Translations under genes and position numbers: made by a program
The notes under the pieces: generated by a model
Told to the model about the DNA's origin: nothing
The model's database searches: none
What the model saw: the letters and a program-made list of their open reading frames with translations, nothing else
NCBI RefSeq assembly: GCF_014280435.1
Contig: NZ_CP060388.1
Coordinates: 2,803,501 to 2,867,500, forward strand
Length of the DNA stretch: 64,000 bases
Direction of reading: 5' to 3'
Source: Sphingobium sp. KCTC 72723
GTDB taxonomy: Bacteria; Pseudomonadota; Alphaproteobacteria; Sphingomonadales; Sphingomonadaceae
Part shown: positions 56,398 through 64,000 of the stretch, one piece after another
Layout: each line of letters opens with the position of its first letter
Numbering within the stretch: the stretch's first letter is position 1

Positions 56398-57384
56398 ATG
56401 ACCCATAGACTTATGACCCCTAGTGAGGTGACAGGTGCGTGGGCGATTATTCCCACTCCGGCGAAGGATAATGCGTCGGATTGGAGAGCGACGAATACCG
56501 TAGATCTCGATGAAACTGCTCGCGTTGTAAATGGCCTGGTAGAGGCGGGTATAAACGGGATACTCAGCATGGGGACGCTTGGCGAAGCGGCGACTATGAC
56601 TCACGGGGAAAAGCTCGATTTCATAAAGGCGCTGGTTGATGCCGCAGCCGGTCGAGTGCCAATATTTGTCGGCACAACCTGTCTCAATACCCGCGATACC
56701 GTAACATTGACCCGGCAAGCACTAGAGCTCGGTGCGGATGGTACAATGCTTGGAGTTCCTATGTGGTGCGCGCCAAGTCTTGAGGTTGCAGTCCAGTTCT
56801 ACAAGGATGTCGCTGAAGCCGTACCAGAGATGAACATAGCGATCTATGCCAATCCCGAAGCCTTCAAATTCGAATTTTCGCGCTCCTTCTGGGGTCAGGT
56901 GGCTGATATTCCTCAGGTCGTAACAGCGAAATATATCGGTGTCGGCAATCTACTGGCAGACCTTGCAACGATCCGGGGCCGCATAAAGCTATTGCCGATC
57001 GACTTCGACTACTATGCTGCGGCCCGCATGGACGATTCGATCGACGCATTCTGGTCGAGTGGTGCTGTATGTTGCCCGTTGGTAACCACTACCTTGCGCG
57101 ATGTAGTGTTGAACGCGCGCTCGACCGGTAACTGGAAGGAGGCACGTGCCTTTCAGGCGCTGCTCGGTCCTACCGCAGCGCCGCTGTTTCCTAATGGGAG
57201 TTTCAAAGACTTCTCAACGTACAACATCGCGCTTGAAAAGGCTCGGATGAATGCAGGTGGGTGGATGAAAGCTGGTCCGGTGCGCCCGCCCTATCATCTA
57301 TGTCCCGAACCGTTCCTGGAAGGTGCCCGTAAATCGGGCATTATGTGGGCGGATCTCGGCAGAGCGCTCGAAGCCGAGAAATAA
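56398..57384 (+). CDS. hydratase-aldolase (trans-o-hydroxybenzylidenepyruvate type), copy B
   Basis: 328 residues, DapA/NahE family; paralogue of 20880-21866. Schiff-base Lys in VVTAKYIGVGN; GTTCLNTRDTVTL; C-terminal PNGSFKDFSTYNIALEKARM. Start ATG 56398 after GGAGAG. Followed after 27 bases by an RHO alpha gene, suggesting a joint role in side-ring breakdown. Confidence 0.88.
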   Translation: MTHRLMTPSEVTGAWAIIPTPAKDNASDWRATNTVDLDETARVVNGLVEAGINGILSMGTLGEAATMTHGEKLDFIKALVDAAAGRVPIFVGTTCLNTRDTVTLTRQALELGADGTMLGVPMWCAPSLEVAVQFYKDVAEAVPEMNIAIYANPEAFKFEFSRSFWGQVADIPQVVTAKYIGVGNLLADLATIRGRIKLLPIDFDYYAAARMDDSIDAFWSSGAVCCPLVTTTLRDVVLNARSTGNWKEARAFQALLGPTAAPLFPNGSFKDFSTYNIALEKARMNAGGWMKAGPVRPPYHLCPEPFLEGARKSGIMWADLGRALEAEK

Positions 57385-57411
57385 GATAAGCGTGATAACT
57401 GGGAGAGAGCG

Positions 57412-58587
57412 ATGACCGAAATGAAGTTGTCCTGGCCAAAAAACTACAATGAAGTTCCAAAAGAGGCTTTTGTCCGAGAGGACATATACGCGGAAGAGGT
57501 CAAGCGTATCTTCCACGGTACTGAATGGCATCCGGTCGCTCATGAAAGTGAATTGCCTAACGCAGGTGATTTCAAGACATACCGATTGTCGGGTGTGCCA
57601 CTGCTTATCGGGCGCGACGTCGAGGGCGTGGTGCGGGTGTTTTATAACGCGTGCTCGCACCGCGGCAATCAACTCGAAACGGCGGTCATGGGCAACAAGA
57701 CCGAATTTGAATGCCCCTATCACCGTTGGCTGTTCGATTCGAAAGGCGATCTGGTCGGCTGTCCGAACCCTCGGGAATTTCTTCCCGGCTTCAACAAAGC
57801 AGACTATCCGCTTGCCCAGCCGCGGTTTGACATTTTTTTCGGCCTTGTTTTCGTCACGCTCTCATCAGAAACCGAGCCGCTATTGGCATATCTTGGAGAT
57901 TCGCAGAATACGTTGCGCGAACTGCTAGCAGGCGATGGGCGTCTCAAACTGCTCGGCTACCAGAAAGTGCGCTATGATACGAACTGGAAGTCGTACACCG
58001 ACAATGATGGCTATCATGCCCCATTGCTTCATCAGGCGTTCAAGATGCTTAACTGGCAAGGCGGCAACGGTCGCCAGTTTACAGCAACAAAACGCGGCCA
58101 CATTTGTTTCGAATCTGCGCTTTCTGTGGCAACCGGGCCCACCGTGCTGAAAGACAAATCGCTGATCGAATTCAAAGGGCAGGATCCGGCGGTCGGCTCA
58201 CGGATCGTTTCTCTCTTTCCCACTTTTGTTTCGACGAAGCATCTTGATGTCATTAATTTGCGTTTTGCGACACCAATCGATGCTGAGACGGTCGAGGTCC
58301 ACTATGCCTATTTCGCGCATCAGGATGACGACGAGGACATGGTTCGGCACAGACTGCGGCAAAGTTCAAACCTGCTGGGGCCATGCGGCCTGATCAGCAT
58401 GGAAGATGCCTCGATTTTCCATCGCATCCATATCGGAAATCATACGCCCGGCTCTGCCATCTTCCAAAAGGGAGTGCATGACCCTTTGAAGCTGGAATCG
58501 GAGTTCCTTCAAAACGACGAGAGCGGTAATCTGCCGCGCTGGGAATATTATCGGTCGGTCATGGGTTTCGAGAGGGCGACGGCATGA
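57412..58587 (+). CDS. ring-hydroxylating oxygenase alpha subunit (short type)
   Basis: 391 residues, shorter than the other alpha subunits here (448-455). Rieske site CSHRGNQLETA with CPYHRWLFD; iron site YTDNDGYHAPLLHQ; it lacks the C-terminal region of the NahAc group. It resembles carboxylated-aromatic or salicylate-type oxygenases rather than PAH dioxygenases, in line with the adjacent xylL; this is inference. GGGAGAG precedes ATG 57412. Stop overlaps the beta start (ATGA). Confidence 0.87.
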   Translation: MTEMKLSWPKNYNEVPKEAFVREDIYAEEVKRIFHGTEWHPVAHESELPNAGDFKTYRLSGVPLLIGRDVEGVVRVFYNACSHRGNQLETAVMGNKTEFECPYHRWLFDSKGDLVGCPNPREFLPGFNKADYPLAQPRFDIFFGLVFVTLSSETEPLLAYLGDSQNTLRELLAGDGRLKLLGYQKVRYDTNWKSYTDNDGYHAPLLHQAFKMLNWQGGNGRQFTATKRGHICFESALSVATGPTVLKDKSLIEFKGQDPAVGSRIVSLFPTFVSTKHLDVINLRFATPIDAETVEVHYAYFAHQDDDEDMVRHRLRQSSNLLGPCGLISMEDASIFHRIHIGNHTPGSAIFQKGVHDPLKLESEFLQNDESGNLPRWEYYRSVMGFERATA

Positions 58588-59081
58588 TAGAGACAGATAT
58601 GTCGCTTGAAGCGGCGCTCAATGCCGTTCTGCTAGCGGATGCTGACGCGCTTGATAGCAAAGATATGCAGAGATGGCTTGATAATTACGCGGACGAGGAG
58701 AATGCGTCGTATTTCTGCCGTTCGGCGGAAAATTCAGAGCACGGACTTGCCCTTGGCTTTATGTACGACGACTGCCGGGCGAGGCTCGAGGATCGCGTCA
58801 CTTTCGTAAATGACATTTGGGTCGGCACATTTCAGGACTATCGTACACGTCATTTCGTGCAATTGACCAGCTATCATCGAGCCGATACAGCCACTTTGGA
58901 AATGCGGTCCAACTTTTCCGTGTTCATGACGCCTAAAGACAGTGGCATCACCCAGGTGCTTGCCGCAGGCCAATATCTTGACAGCGTGCGGCAACAAAAG
59001 AATGGCGGGCTGAAGCTATTGTCGCGGCGGGCTGAGCTCGATACCTCTGTGCTTCCACGATATTTGGTCTATCCGATATGA
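58584..59081 (+). CDS. ring-hydroxylating oxygenase beta subunit
   Basis: 165 residues, SnoaL-like small subunit (LLADADALDSKDMQRWLDNY, RTRHFVQLTSYHRADT, ELDTSVLPRYLVYP). Size fits BenB/XylY and other group II beta subunits (about 160). Translationally coupled to the alpha gene. Confidence 0.88.
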   Translation: MIETDMSLEAALNAVLLADADALDSKDMQRWLDNYADEENASYFCRSAENSEHGLALGFMYDDCRARLEDRVTFVNDIWVGTFQDYRTRHFVQLTSYHRADTATLEMRSNFSVFMTPKDSGITQVLAAGQYLDSVRQQKNGGLKLLSRRAELDTSVLPRYLVYPI

Positions 59082-59094
59082 CGATCCGGTGATA

Positions 59095-59117
59095 GGTGTT
59101 GCATATTATGCAACACC
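59095..59117. promoter_or_regulatory. perfect 23-bp palindrome before the desaturase cluster
   Basis: Eleven-base arms (GGTGTTGCATA and its complement) around a single T. The inner 15 bases, TTGCATATTATGCAA at 59099-59113, are the exact reverse complement of the palindrome in front of reductase A. It lies 14 bases after the beta stop and 130 bases before the desaturase start. Without a T-tract it is more likely an operator than a terminator. Confidence 0.7.
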
Positions 59118-59246
59118 TGCTATAGCTAAAGCTGTTGAACGACAGCCAAAATTGGGACGCGCGGACCGTAATTGGCCAATTGGCAGACGGGGTGCTAAAC
59201 TTGATTGGCTGCCCCCATCAACAAGTAAGAATTCGGGAGACGTGGC

Positions 59247-60170
59247 ATGGTTGCGAGTGCTTTTCCAAAAAGCCAGCAAGAATATTTTGAGCAACTTCGC
59301 CAACCTCCAGTGCTGGCGCTGCCAACCGCCTTGTTGTTTGTCGCCTCGATGGGCGGTATCGGCTGCGTCTGGTATCTCTCCTTGACGGGGAAGATGCCCA
59401 TTTGGCTTGGCACCATTGCCAACGGCTTGATCACTTACCTACTTTTCAGCGTAATACACGACGCAGCGCATTATTCTCTCTCGAGAGTAAAATGGCTGAA
59501 TGAGTCGATTGGGGCGATCGGGCTCTTCTTCTTGTTCCCCTATGCGCCGATGGTGCTATTACGCTGGGTACACAACAAGCATCACAGTTACGCCAATGGT
59601 CCACTCGACCCCGATCGCTTCGAGCATGAATCACCTTGGTGGCAGGTGCCCTTCCGTTGGACGTTTTTTGATGGTGCGTACATCCACTACTTCCTGAAAC
59701 GAGGCCAGAGCGTTCGCAAGAGACACGGGAAAGAACTCGTCCTGTTCTATAGCGGTTTGCTCTCCTTGTTCGTAGGTGCGATCTATTTTGGATTTGGTTT
59801 TGAACTGTTCATGCTATGGTTCCTGCCCTCGCGCATAACGTTATTCCTGATTGCTGTGGTTTTCGTGATTCTGCCGCACTATCCGGCTATGGTCGCGCAG
59901 GACGAGCAGCCCTACATGGCGACAACGATGCGCTATGGATGGGAATGGCTGCTGACGCCATTGCTGGTCTATCAGAATTACCACTTGATCCATCATCTCT
60001 ATCCGGAAATTCCTTTCTACCGGATGCACAGGGCCTATTTCGTTAAATATGACGAGATCAACCGTCAGGACATCAGCAGGCAGACAGCATTCGGGCTCAA
60101 GCCAGAAAACATCGCATCTCATCTAGCCTATCGTCAATCTAGAGACTCGACAATCCAACCGGCGGAATGA
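59247..60170 (+). CDS. membrane fatty-acid-desaturase-like diiron protein
   Basis: 307 residues with several membrane segments (LLFVASMGGIGCVWYL, FMLWFLPSRITLFLIAVVFV). Three histidine boxes of the FA_desaturase superfamily: HDAAH, HNKHH and HLIHHLYP. The family includes acyl desaturases and carotenoid or sterol hydroxylases; it is distinct from XylM. Located at the head of a CoA-type gene set and behind the palindrome. GGGAGA precedes the ATG. Confidence 0.85.
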   Translation: MVASAFPKSQQEYFEQLRQPPVLALPTALLFVASMGGIGCVWYLSLTGKMPIWLGTIANGLITYLLFSVIHDAAHYSLSRVKWLNESIGAIGLFFLFPYAPMVLLRWVHNKHHSYANGPLDPDRFEHESPWWQVPFRWTFFDGAYIHYFLKRGQSVRKRHGKELVLFYSGLLSLFVGAIYFGFGFELFMLWFLPSRITLFLIAVVFVILPHYPAMVAQDEQPYMATTMRYGWEWLLTPLLVYQNYHLIHHLYPEIPFYRMHRAYFVKYDEINRQDISRQTAFGLKPENIASHLAYRQSRDSTIQPAE

Positions 60171-60301
60171 TGGCGGTCGGCATCCGTGGCTCGGTGACGG
60201 AGTGGTCATGGCGCTGGCTTTGAACCGCGTTTGGCTAGCATGAGGATTCAGCCGAGCTTGAGGGAGAGCCACGGCAATACAGGGAGATGCGAAGGGTGGG
60301 A

Positions 60302-61207
60302 ATGCTTGAGGATAAGGTCGTTGCTGTGACTGGCGCGGGAGGAGGGATTGGTCGTGAGATCGCGTTGCTTTGCGCTCGCGAAGGCGCCTGCGTTGTAGTC
60401 AATGATTTTGGAACTTCCTCTTCGGGCGAAGGCAAGGATGCGGGTCCCGCATCACAAGTGGTTGCCGAGATCGAGGCGGCGGGCGGCAAGGCGTGCGCTA
60501 ATCTCGCCAGTGTCACTGATTCGTCTGGCGCGGCTTCGATTATCGAGGATGCGGTCAACACCTTTGGACGCATCGACGCCGTGGTGAACAACGCCGGTAT
60601 CCTTCGCGACCGCATTTTTCACCGAATGAATGAGGCCGAATGGCGCGCCGTGATAGACGTTCATCTGCATGGTAGCTTCCTCGTGTCGCAAGCTGCTGCG
60701 CCGCACTTCAAGGAGCAGGGCTCCGGGGCATTCATCCATTTCACGTCAACGTCAGGATTGATCGGCAATTTTGGTCAAGCGAATTACTCCGCCGCGAAGC
60801 TGGGCATTGTGGGCTTATCAAACTCGATTGCGCTCGACATGCAGCGCTTTGGCATACGCTCAAACTGCATCGCGCCCTTTGCCTGGAGCCGAATGATAGG
60901 CACGATCCAGGCCGAGACCGAGGACGACAAGCGTCGCGTCGAGCGAATGAAGTCGATGTCGGCGGCAAAGATCGCGCCGTTTGCCGCATTCCTCGCCAGC
61001 GACGCATCGAAAGATGTGAGCGGTCAGATATTTGCGGTTAGAAAGAACGAGATTTTCCTTTTCAGCGTGCCGCGTCCGCTCCGCTCTGTACACCGCTCCG
61101 ACGGCTGGACCGTCGAGACGATCGCGAGCGAATTGCTGCCTGCGCTTAAGCCCAGCTTCCACCCGCTGCAGAGATCGACAGATATTTTCAGCTGGGATCC
61201 TATCTGA
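60302..61207 (+). CDS. 3-hydroxyacyl-CoA dehydrogenase-like SDR (MFE-2 type)
   Basis: About 301 residues. VAVTGAGGGIGREIALLCAR, VVNDFGTSSSGEG and NNAGILRDRIFHRM are the signature of the dehydrogenase domain of peroxisomal multifunctional enzyme 2 (17-beta-HSD4-like). STSGLIGNFGQANYSAAK holds the Ser-Tyr-Lys triad. ATG 60302 is preferred to 60287 since GAAGGG is well spaced only for it. The next gene starts directly after the stop. Confidence 0.85.
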   Translation: MLEDKVVAVTGAGGGIGREIALLCAREGACVVVNDFGTSSSGEGKDAGPASQVVAEIEAAGGKACANLASVTDSSGAASIIEDAVNTFGRIDAVVNNAGILRDRIFHRMNEAEWRAVIDVHLHGSFLVSQAAAPHFKEQGSGAFIHFTSTSGLIGNFGQANYSAAKLGIVGLSNSIALDMQRFGIRSNCIAPFAWSRMIGTIQAETEDDKRRVERMKSMSAAKIAPFAAFLASDASKDVSGQIFAVRKNEIFLFSVPRPLRSVHRSDGWTVETIASELLPALKPSFHPLQRSTDIFSWDPI

Positions 61208-61208
61208 G

Positions 61209-62054
61209 GTGGCGCTCGACCCGGATCGACTGCTACAGCTACCGCCTCAGGAAACCCGGCACAGCTTCACCAAACGTGACACGATCTTATACGCTTTGGG
61301 TGTGGGTGCTGATGATTTGCGCTTCGTGTACGAGAAGGGGTTGCAGGCCCTGCCGTCAATGGCAGTGGTACTCGCCTATCCCGGCTTCTTCTGGCAGGAT
61401 CCTGCTTACGGCATTTCATGGCAGAAGATCCTTCATGGTGAGACCTCGGTTGAACTGTTTGCGACACTTCCCACAGAAGGCGATCTTTTGGGCCGTACAT
61501 GCATTGATGCCATTTTCGATAAGGGCGTGGACAAGGGCGCGATCATACTTACCTCGCGTCGTATCGAGAATTCTACCGGTATACACCTCGCGACGGTGCG
61601 CAATACTCTGCTCCTGCGCGGCGACGGCGGTTTTGGCGGCCAGGCCGATGGCGCTCCTCGCCCCCGTCCGCTCCCGGACGATCGCGCACCTGACCATGTC
61701 GTGAAGCTGCCCACCGATGAGAAACAGGCGCTGATCTACAGGCTGTCAGGCGATTATAATCCGCTGCACGCCGATTTGGACGTGGCGCGCGCAGCAGGGT
61801 TCCCGCGTCCAATCCTACATGGCCTGTGTACATACGGCATTGCGGGCCGCGCTGTTCTGTCGGCTCTATGCGGTAACGATCCAACGCTGCTTAAGCGGAT
61901 GGATGTACGCTTCTCGAGCCCAGTCTTTCCGGGGGAGACGATCAGGGTAGAAATTTGGCGTGAGGATGGCGACCGCGCCGCCTTCCGAGCGACTGCTGAG
62001 GAGCGCAGTGTGGTCGTTCTCAACAACGGTTATGCGGAGATGGCACCATCATGA
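61209..62054 (+). CDS. MaoC-like enoyl-CoA hydratase 2
   Basis: About 281 residues from GTG 61209, 1 base after the SDR stop (the frame is open from 61032 inside the SDR gene). Double hotdog protein; the C-terminal YRLSGDYNPLHADLDVARAA then FPRPILHGLCTYG is the hydratase 2 motif with catalytic Asp and His. The N-terminal half (YALGVGADDLRFVYEKGL) matches the MFE-2 hydratase. Pairs with the upstream SDR as the two MFE-2 activities. Its stop overlaps the next start by 4 bases. Confidence 0.87.
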   Translation: MALDPDRLLQLPPQETRHSFTKRDTILYALGVGADDLRFVYEKGLQALPSMAVVLAYPGFFWQDPAYGISWQKILHGETSVELFATLPTEGDLLGRTCIDAIFDKGVDKGAIILTSRRIENSTGIHLATVRNTLLLRGDGGFGGQADGAPRPRPLPDDRAPDHVVKLPTDEKQALIYRLSGDYNPLHADLDVARAAGFPRPILHGLCTYGIAGRAVLSALCGNDPTLLKRMDVRFSSPVFPGETIRVEIWREDGDRAAFRATAEERSVVVLNNGYAEMAPS

Positions 62055-63520
62055 ACGCCAATTCCGGAATCCTTTCCTATGGTGCCTACATACCTCGCTT
62101 GCGGCTGCAACGTTCGGCGATATTCGCGGCCAACGCTTGGTTTGCGGCCGGCCTCAAAGGCCTCGCGATGGGCGAGCGTGCGATTGCCAACTGGGATGAG
62201 GACAGCGTCACGATGGCAGTCGAGGCGGCGCGCGATTGCCTCACCGGGTTTGACCGCGGCACAGTCACAGCGCTGTCGCTCGCCTCGACCACCCACCCCT
62301 TTGCCGATCGGCTAAACAGCGGCATAGTCAAAGAAGCGCTGACTTTGTCGGACAGCATCTCAGCGCTGGACGTCGCGGGAAGCCAGCGTGCTGGCACATC
62401 GTCGCTTATTCAGGCGCTGAACGCCGGAGTAAACGGGGGAACGCAGCTTTGCGTCGCGTCCGAGTTGCGCAAGGCGCGTCCCGCATCAGAAGGGGAACTG
62501 GTCCAGGGCGACGCTGCCGCCGCGATACTCGTTGGCACTGGCGATCCGATTGCGCGCTTTATCGGGTCACACAGTGTGACGCTCGACTTCGTCGACCATT
62601 TCCGAGCATCGGGAGCCGACTTCGATTATACGTGGGAAAGCCGCTGGATCCGCGACGAGGGCTACTCCATGCTCCTCGGCGATGCGCTCGCCGCTGCGAT
62701 CGAAACTCTTGTCGTTGATCCGGCGAAGATCGACCGCCTCCTGATCCCCATCACCGTGCGTGGCGTGCCCGAAGGCCTTGCAAAAAAGCTTGGCGTGCCC
62801 GCCGCCGCCGTTGCCGATACCCTTGCGCCGAACGTCGGCGACAGTGGAGTTGCCCATCCGCTGCTGATGCTGGCGGCGGCGCTGGAACAGGCAAGGCCCG
62901 GCGAGACGATCATGCTGGTCGGCTTCGGCCAGGGTTGCGACGTGCTGCTGTTCGAGACGACCGAAGCCATCGCTAACCTGCCGAGGCGTGACGGCTTTTC
63001 CGGCGCGCTTGCGCGCGGCAAGGCGGATGAGAATTACCTGCGCTTCCTGTTCCACCGCGGCCTGCTCGATCTCGACCGTGGCATGCGTGCCGAGGCCGAC
63101 CAAAAGCAGCCCGGCACAACCTTGTTCCGCAACCGCAAGACAGTGCTTGGTCTGGTCGGCGGGCGCTGCACCAAGACCGGGACCGTCCAGTTCCCGCGCT
63201 CGGAAATCAGCGTCAATCCGAACGACCGTGCCATTGGCACGCAGGAAGATTATCCGCTCGCCGAAAAGCAGGCGCGGATCGTCACCTACACCGCCGACAG
63301 CTTGACCTATTCGCCTGCCCCGCCGCAATATTATGGCATGATCGATTTCGAGGGCGGCGGGCGGATGTTTACCGAATTCGCCGATGTCGATGCCGAGAGC
63401 ATCGAGGTCGGCTTGGCGATGAAGATGATGTTCCGCATCAAGGCGGTCGACGAGAAACGCGATTTCATCAAGTATTTCTGGAAAGCCGTGCCGGTGCAGC
63501 AACCGGCAGCGGGGGAGTGA
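62051..63520 (+). CDS. HMG-CoA-synthase-like/DUF35 fusion without active-site Cys
   Basis: 489 residues. An N-terminal thiolase-fold half (GILSYGAYIPRLRLQRSAIF, GQGCDVLLFE) resembles HMG-CoA synthase or 3-oxoacyl synthase. The C-terminal half from about residue 350 is a DUF35 OB-fold domain (GRCTKTGTVQFPRSEIS, YGMIDFEGGGRMFTEFADVD). Where catalytic Cys is expected (DVAGxxxAGT) the sequence reads DVAGSQRAGTSSL, so the thiolase half is probably non-catalytic. The partner may be the thiolase directly downstream, similar in principle to the two-subunit BbsAB thiolase. Confidence 0.8.
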   Translation: MNANSGILSYGAYIPRLRLQRSAIFAANAWFAAGLKGLAMGERAIANWDEDSVTMAVEAARDCLTGFDRGTVTALSLASTTHPFADRLNSGIVKEALTLSDSISALDVAGSQRAGTSSLIQALNAGVNGGTQLCVASELRKARPASEGELVQGDAAAAILVGTGDPIARFIGSHSVTLDFVDHFRASGADFDYTWESRWIRDEGYSMLLGDALAAAIETLVVDPAKIDRLLIPITVRGVPEGLAKKLGVPAAAVADTLAPNVGDSGVAHPLLMLAAALEQARPGETIMLVGFGQGCDVLLFETTEAIANLPRRDGFSGALARGKADENYLRFLFHRGLLDLDRGMRAEADQKQPGTTLFRNRKTVLGLVGGRCTKTGTVQFPRSEISVNPNDRAIGTQEDYPLAEKQARIVTYTADSLTYSPAPPQYYGMIDFEGGGRMFTEFADVDAESIEVGLAMKMMFRIKAVDEKRDFIKYFWKAVPVQQPAAGE

Positions 63521-63524
63521 TCCG

Positions 63525-64000
63525 ATGGCTAAAGGCATCAAGGACAAGGTCGCAATCCTCGGCATGGGGTGCGCGAAGTTTGGCGAACGCTGGGACAAGG
63601 ACGCCGAGCAGCTCGCCGTCGAGGCCTTTCAGGAAGCCATCGCCGACGCGGGCATCGACACCTCGCAGATCGACGCTGCATGGCTGAGCGTGGCGTTCGA
63701 CGCGGTCAATATCGGCCCGTCCGGCATCCCGCTCGCCACCGCGCTGCGCCTGCCCAATATCGGCGTCACCAAGGTGGAGAATTATTGCGCCAGCGGCACC
63801 GAGGCGTTTCGCGGCGCCGTCTATGCCGTCGCATCGGGTGCCGCCGACATTGCGCTCGCGGTCGGGGTCGAGAAGCTCAAGGATACCGGCTATGGCGGGC
63901 TGCCGGTGCGCACGCGCGGGTCGACCTTCGACATGATCGGCGTCACTGGCTCTGCACCCGGCAATTTCGCCCAGCTCGCTGCGGCCTATCGCAACGCGCA
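63525..64000 (+). CDS. thiolase (acetyl-CoA acetyltransferase-like), 5' part
   Basis: 158 residues seen; the gene runs off the window. SCP-x/BbsB-type thiolase: VAILGMGCAKFGERWD, IGVTKVENYCASGTEAFRGA with the nucleophilic Cys, GVEKLKDTGYGGLP. Starts 5 bases after the DUF35 fusion stop. Probably forms an active complex with it. Not predicted by simple ORF calling because it lacks a stop in the window. Confidence 0.9.
   Translation, partial: MAKGIKDKVAILGMGCAKFGERWDKDAEQLAVEAFQEAIADAGIDTSQIDAAWLSVAFDAVNIGPSGIPLATALRLPNIGVTKVENYCASGTEAFRGAVYAVASGAADIALAVGVEKLKDTGYGGLPVRTRGSTFDMIGVTGSAPGNFAQLAAAYRNA

Overview
The window is a high-GC catabolic region of a sphingomonad (Sphingobium/Novosphingobium type), probably from a plasmid or genomic island like the aromatic-degradation plasmids of that group. 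The evidence is the sphingomonad-style xylE-G-J-Q-K-I-H-T order, several ring-hydroxylating oxygenase (RHO) alpha/beta pairs, xylM/xylA and xylB in one region, and a very high IS load. No rRNA, tRNA or CRISPR was seen.

Layout. 1-9018 is an intact meta-cleavage operon on the + strand: catechol 2,3-dioxygenase 3' end, HbpS-like protein, xylG, J, Q, K, I, H, XylT-like ferredoxin, an aldehyde dehydrogenase and a bphB-type diol dehydrogenase. 9019-17973 is an IS graveyard: IS1380, ISL3, IS630 and Tn3 remnants, a complete IS21 inside the ISL3 remnant, IS256 and IS110. 17974-21900 (segment A) is a decayed copy of 51009-58587 (segment B). Both hold a XylR/DmpR-type regulator, a BphA4-type reductase, a xylL/benD-type dehydrogenase, a hydratase-aldolase and the start of an RHO. 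21903-31062 is nested ISs: an IS3 holding an IS110 that holds both an IS21 and an IS1380. 31280-38568 carries an RHO alpha/beta pair, xylB, an MFS transporter, a flavin monooxygenase, a TIGR02444 protein and a cytochrome c fragment. 40183-50788 is a large minus-strand oxygenase operon (RHO alpha3/beta3, alpha4/beta4, xylM, xylA) in which alpha4 and xylM are broken by ISs and xylA carries a frameshift. 59247-64000 is a CoA-type operon: membrane desaturase, SDR, MaoC hydratase, HMG-CoA-synthase-like/DUF35 fusion and thiolase.

How the genes fit together. RHOs and their reductases activate aromatic rings. XylM/XylA with XylB and aldehyde dehydrogenases would oxidise methyl side chains. BphB and XylL rearomatise cis-diols, and the hydratase-aldolase shortens hydroxybenzylidenepyruvate-type intermediates. 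Catechols then go through XylE-G-I-H-J-K-Q to pyruvate and acetyl-CoA. XylT would keep XylE reduced. No xylF hydrolase and no Rieske ferredoxin (BphA3 type) lie in the window.

The regulator, xylM and alpha4 are each interrupted by ISs with clean target-site duplications, and each rejoins in frame to a full-length protein on paper. The side-chain and second-oxygenase branch therefore looks recently silenced. A 15-bp palindrome (TTGCATAATATGCAA and variants) recurs at the promoters of both reductases, the 31280 RHO and the desaturase cluster. This suggests an undescribed shared repressor site that links the CoA-type cluster to the aromatic genes.
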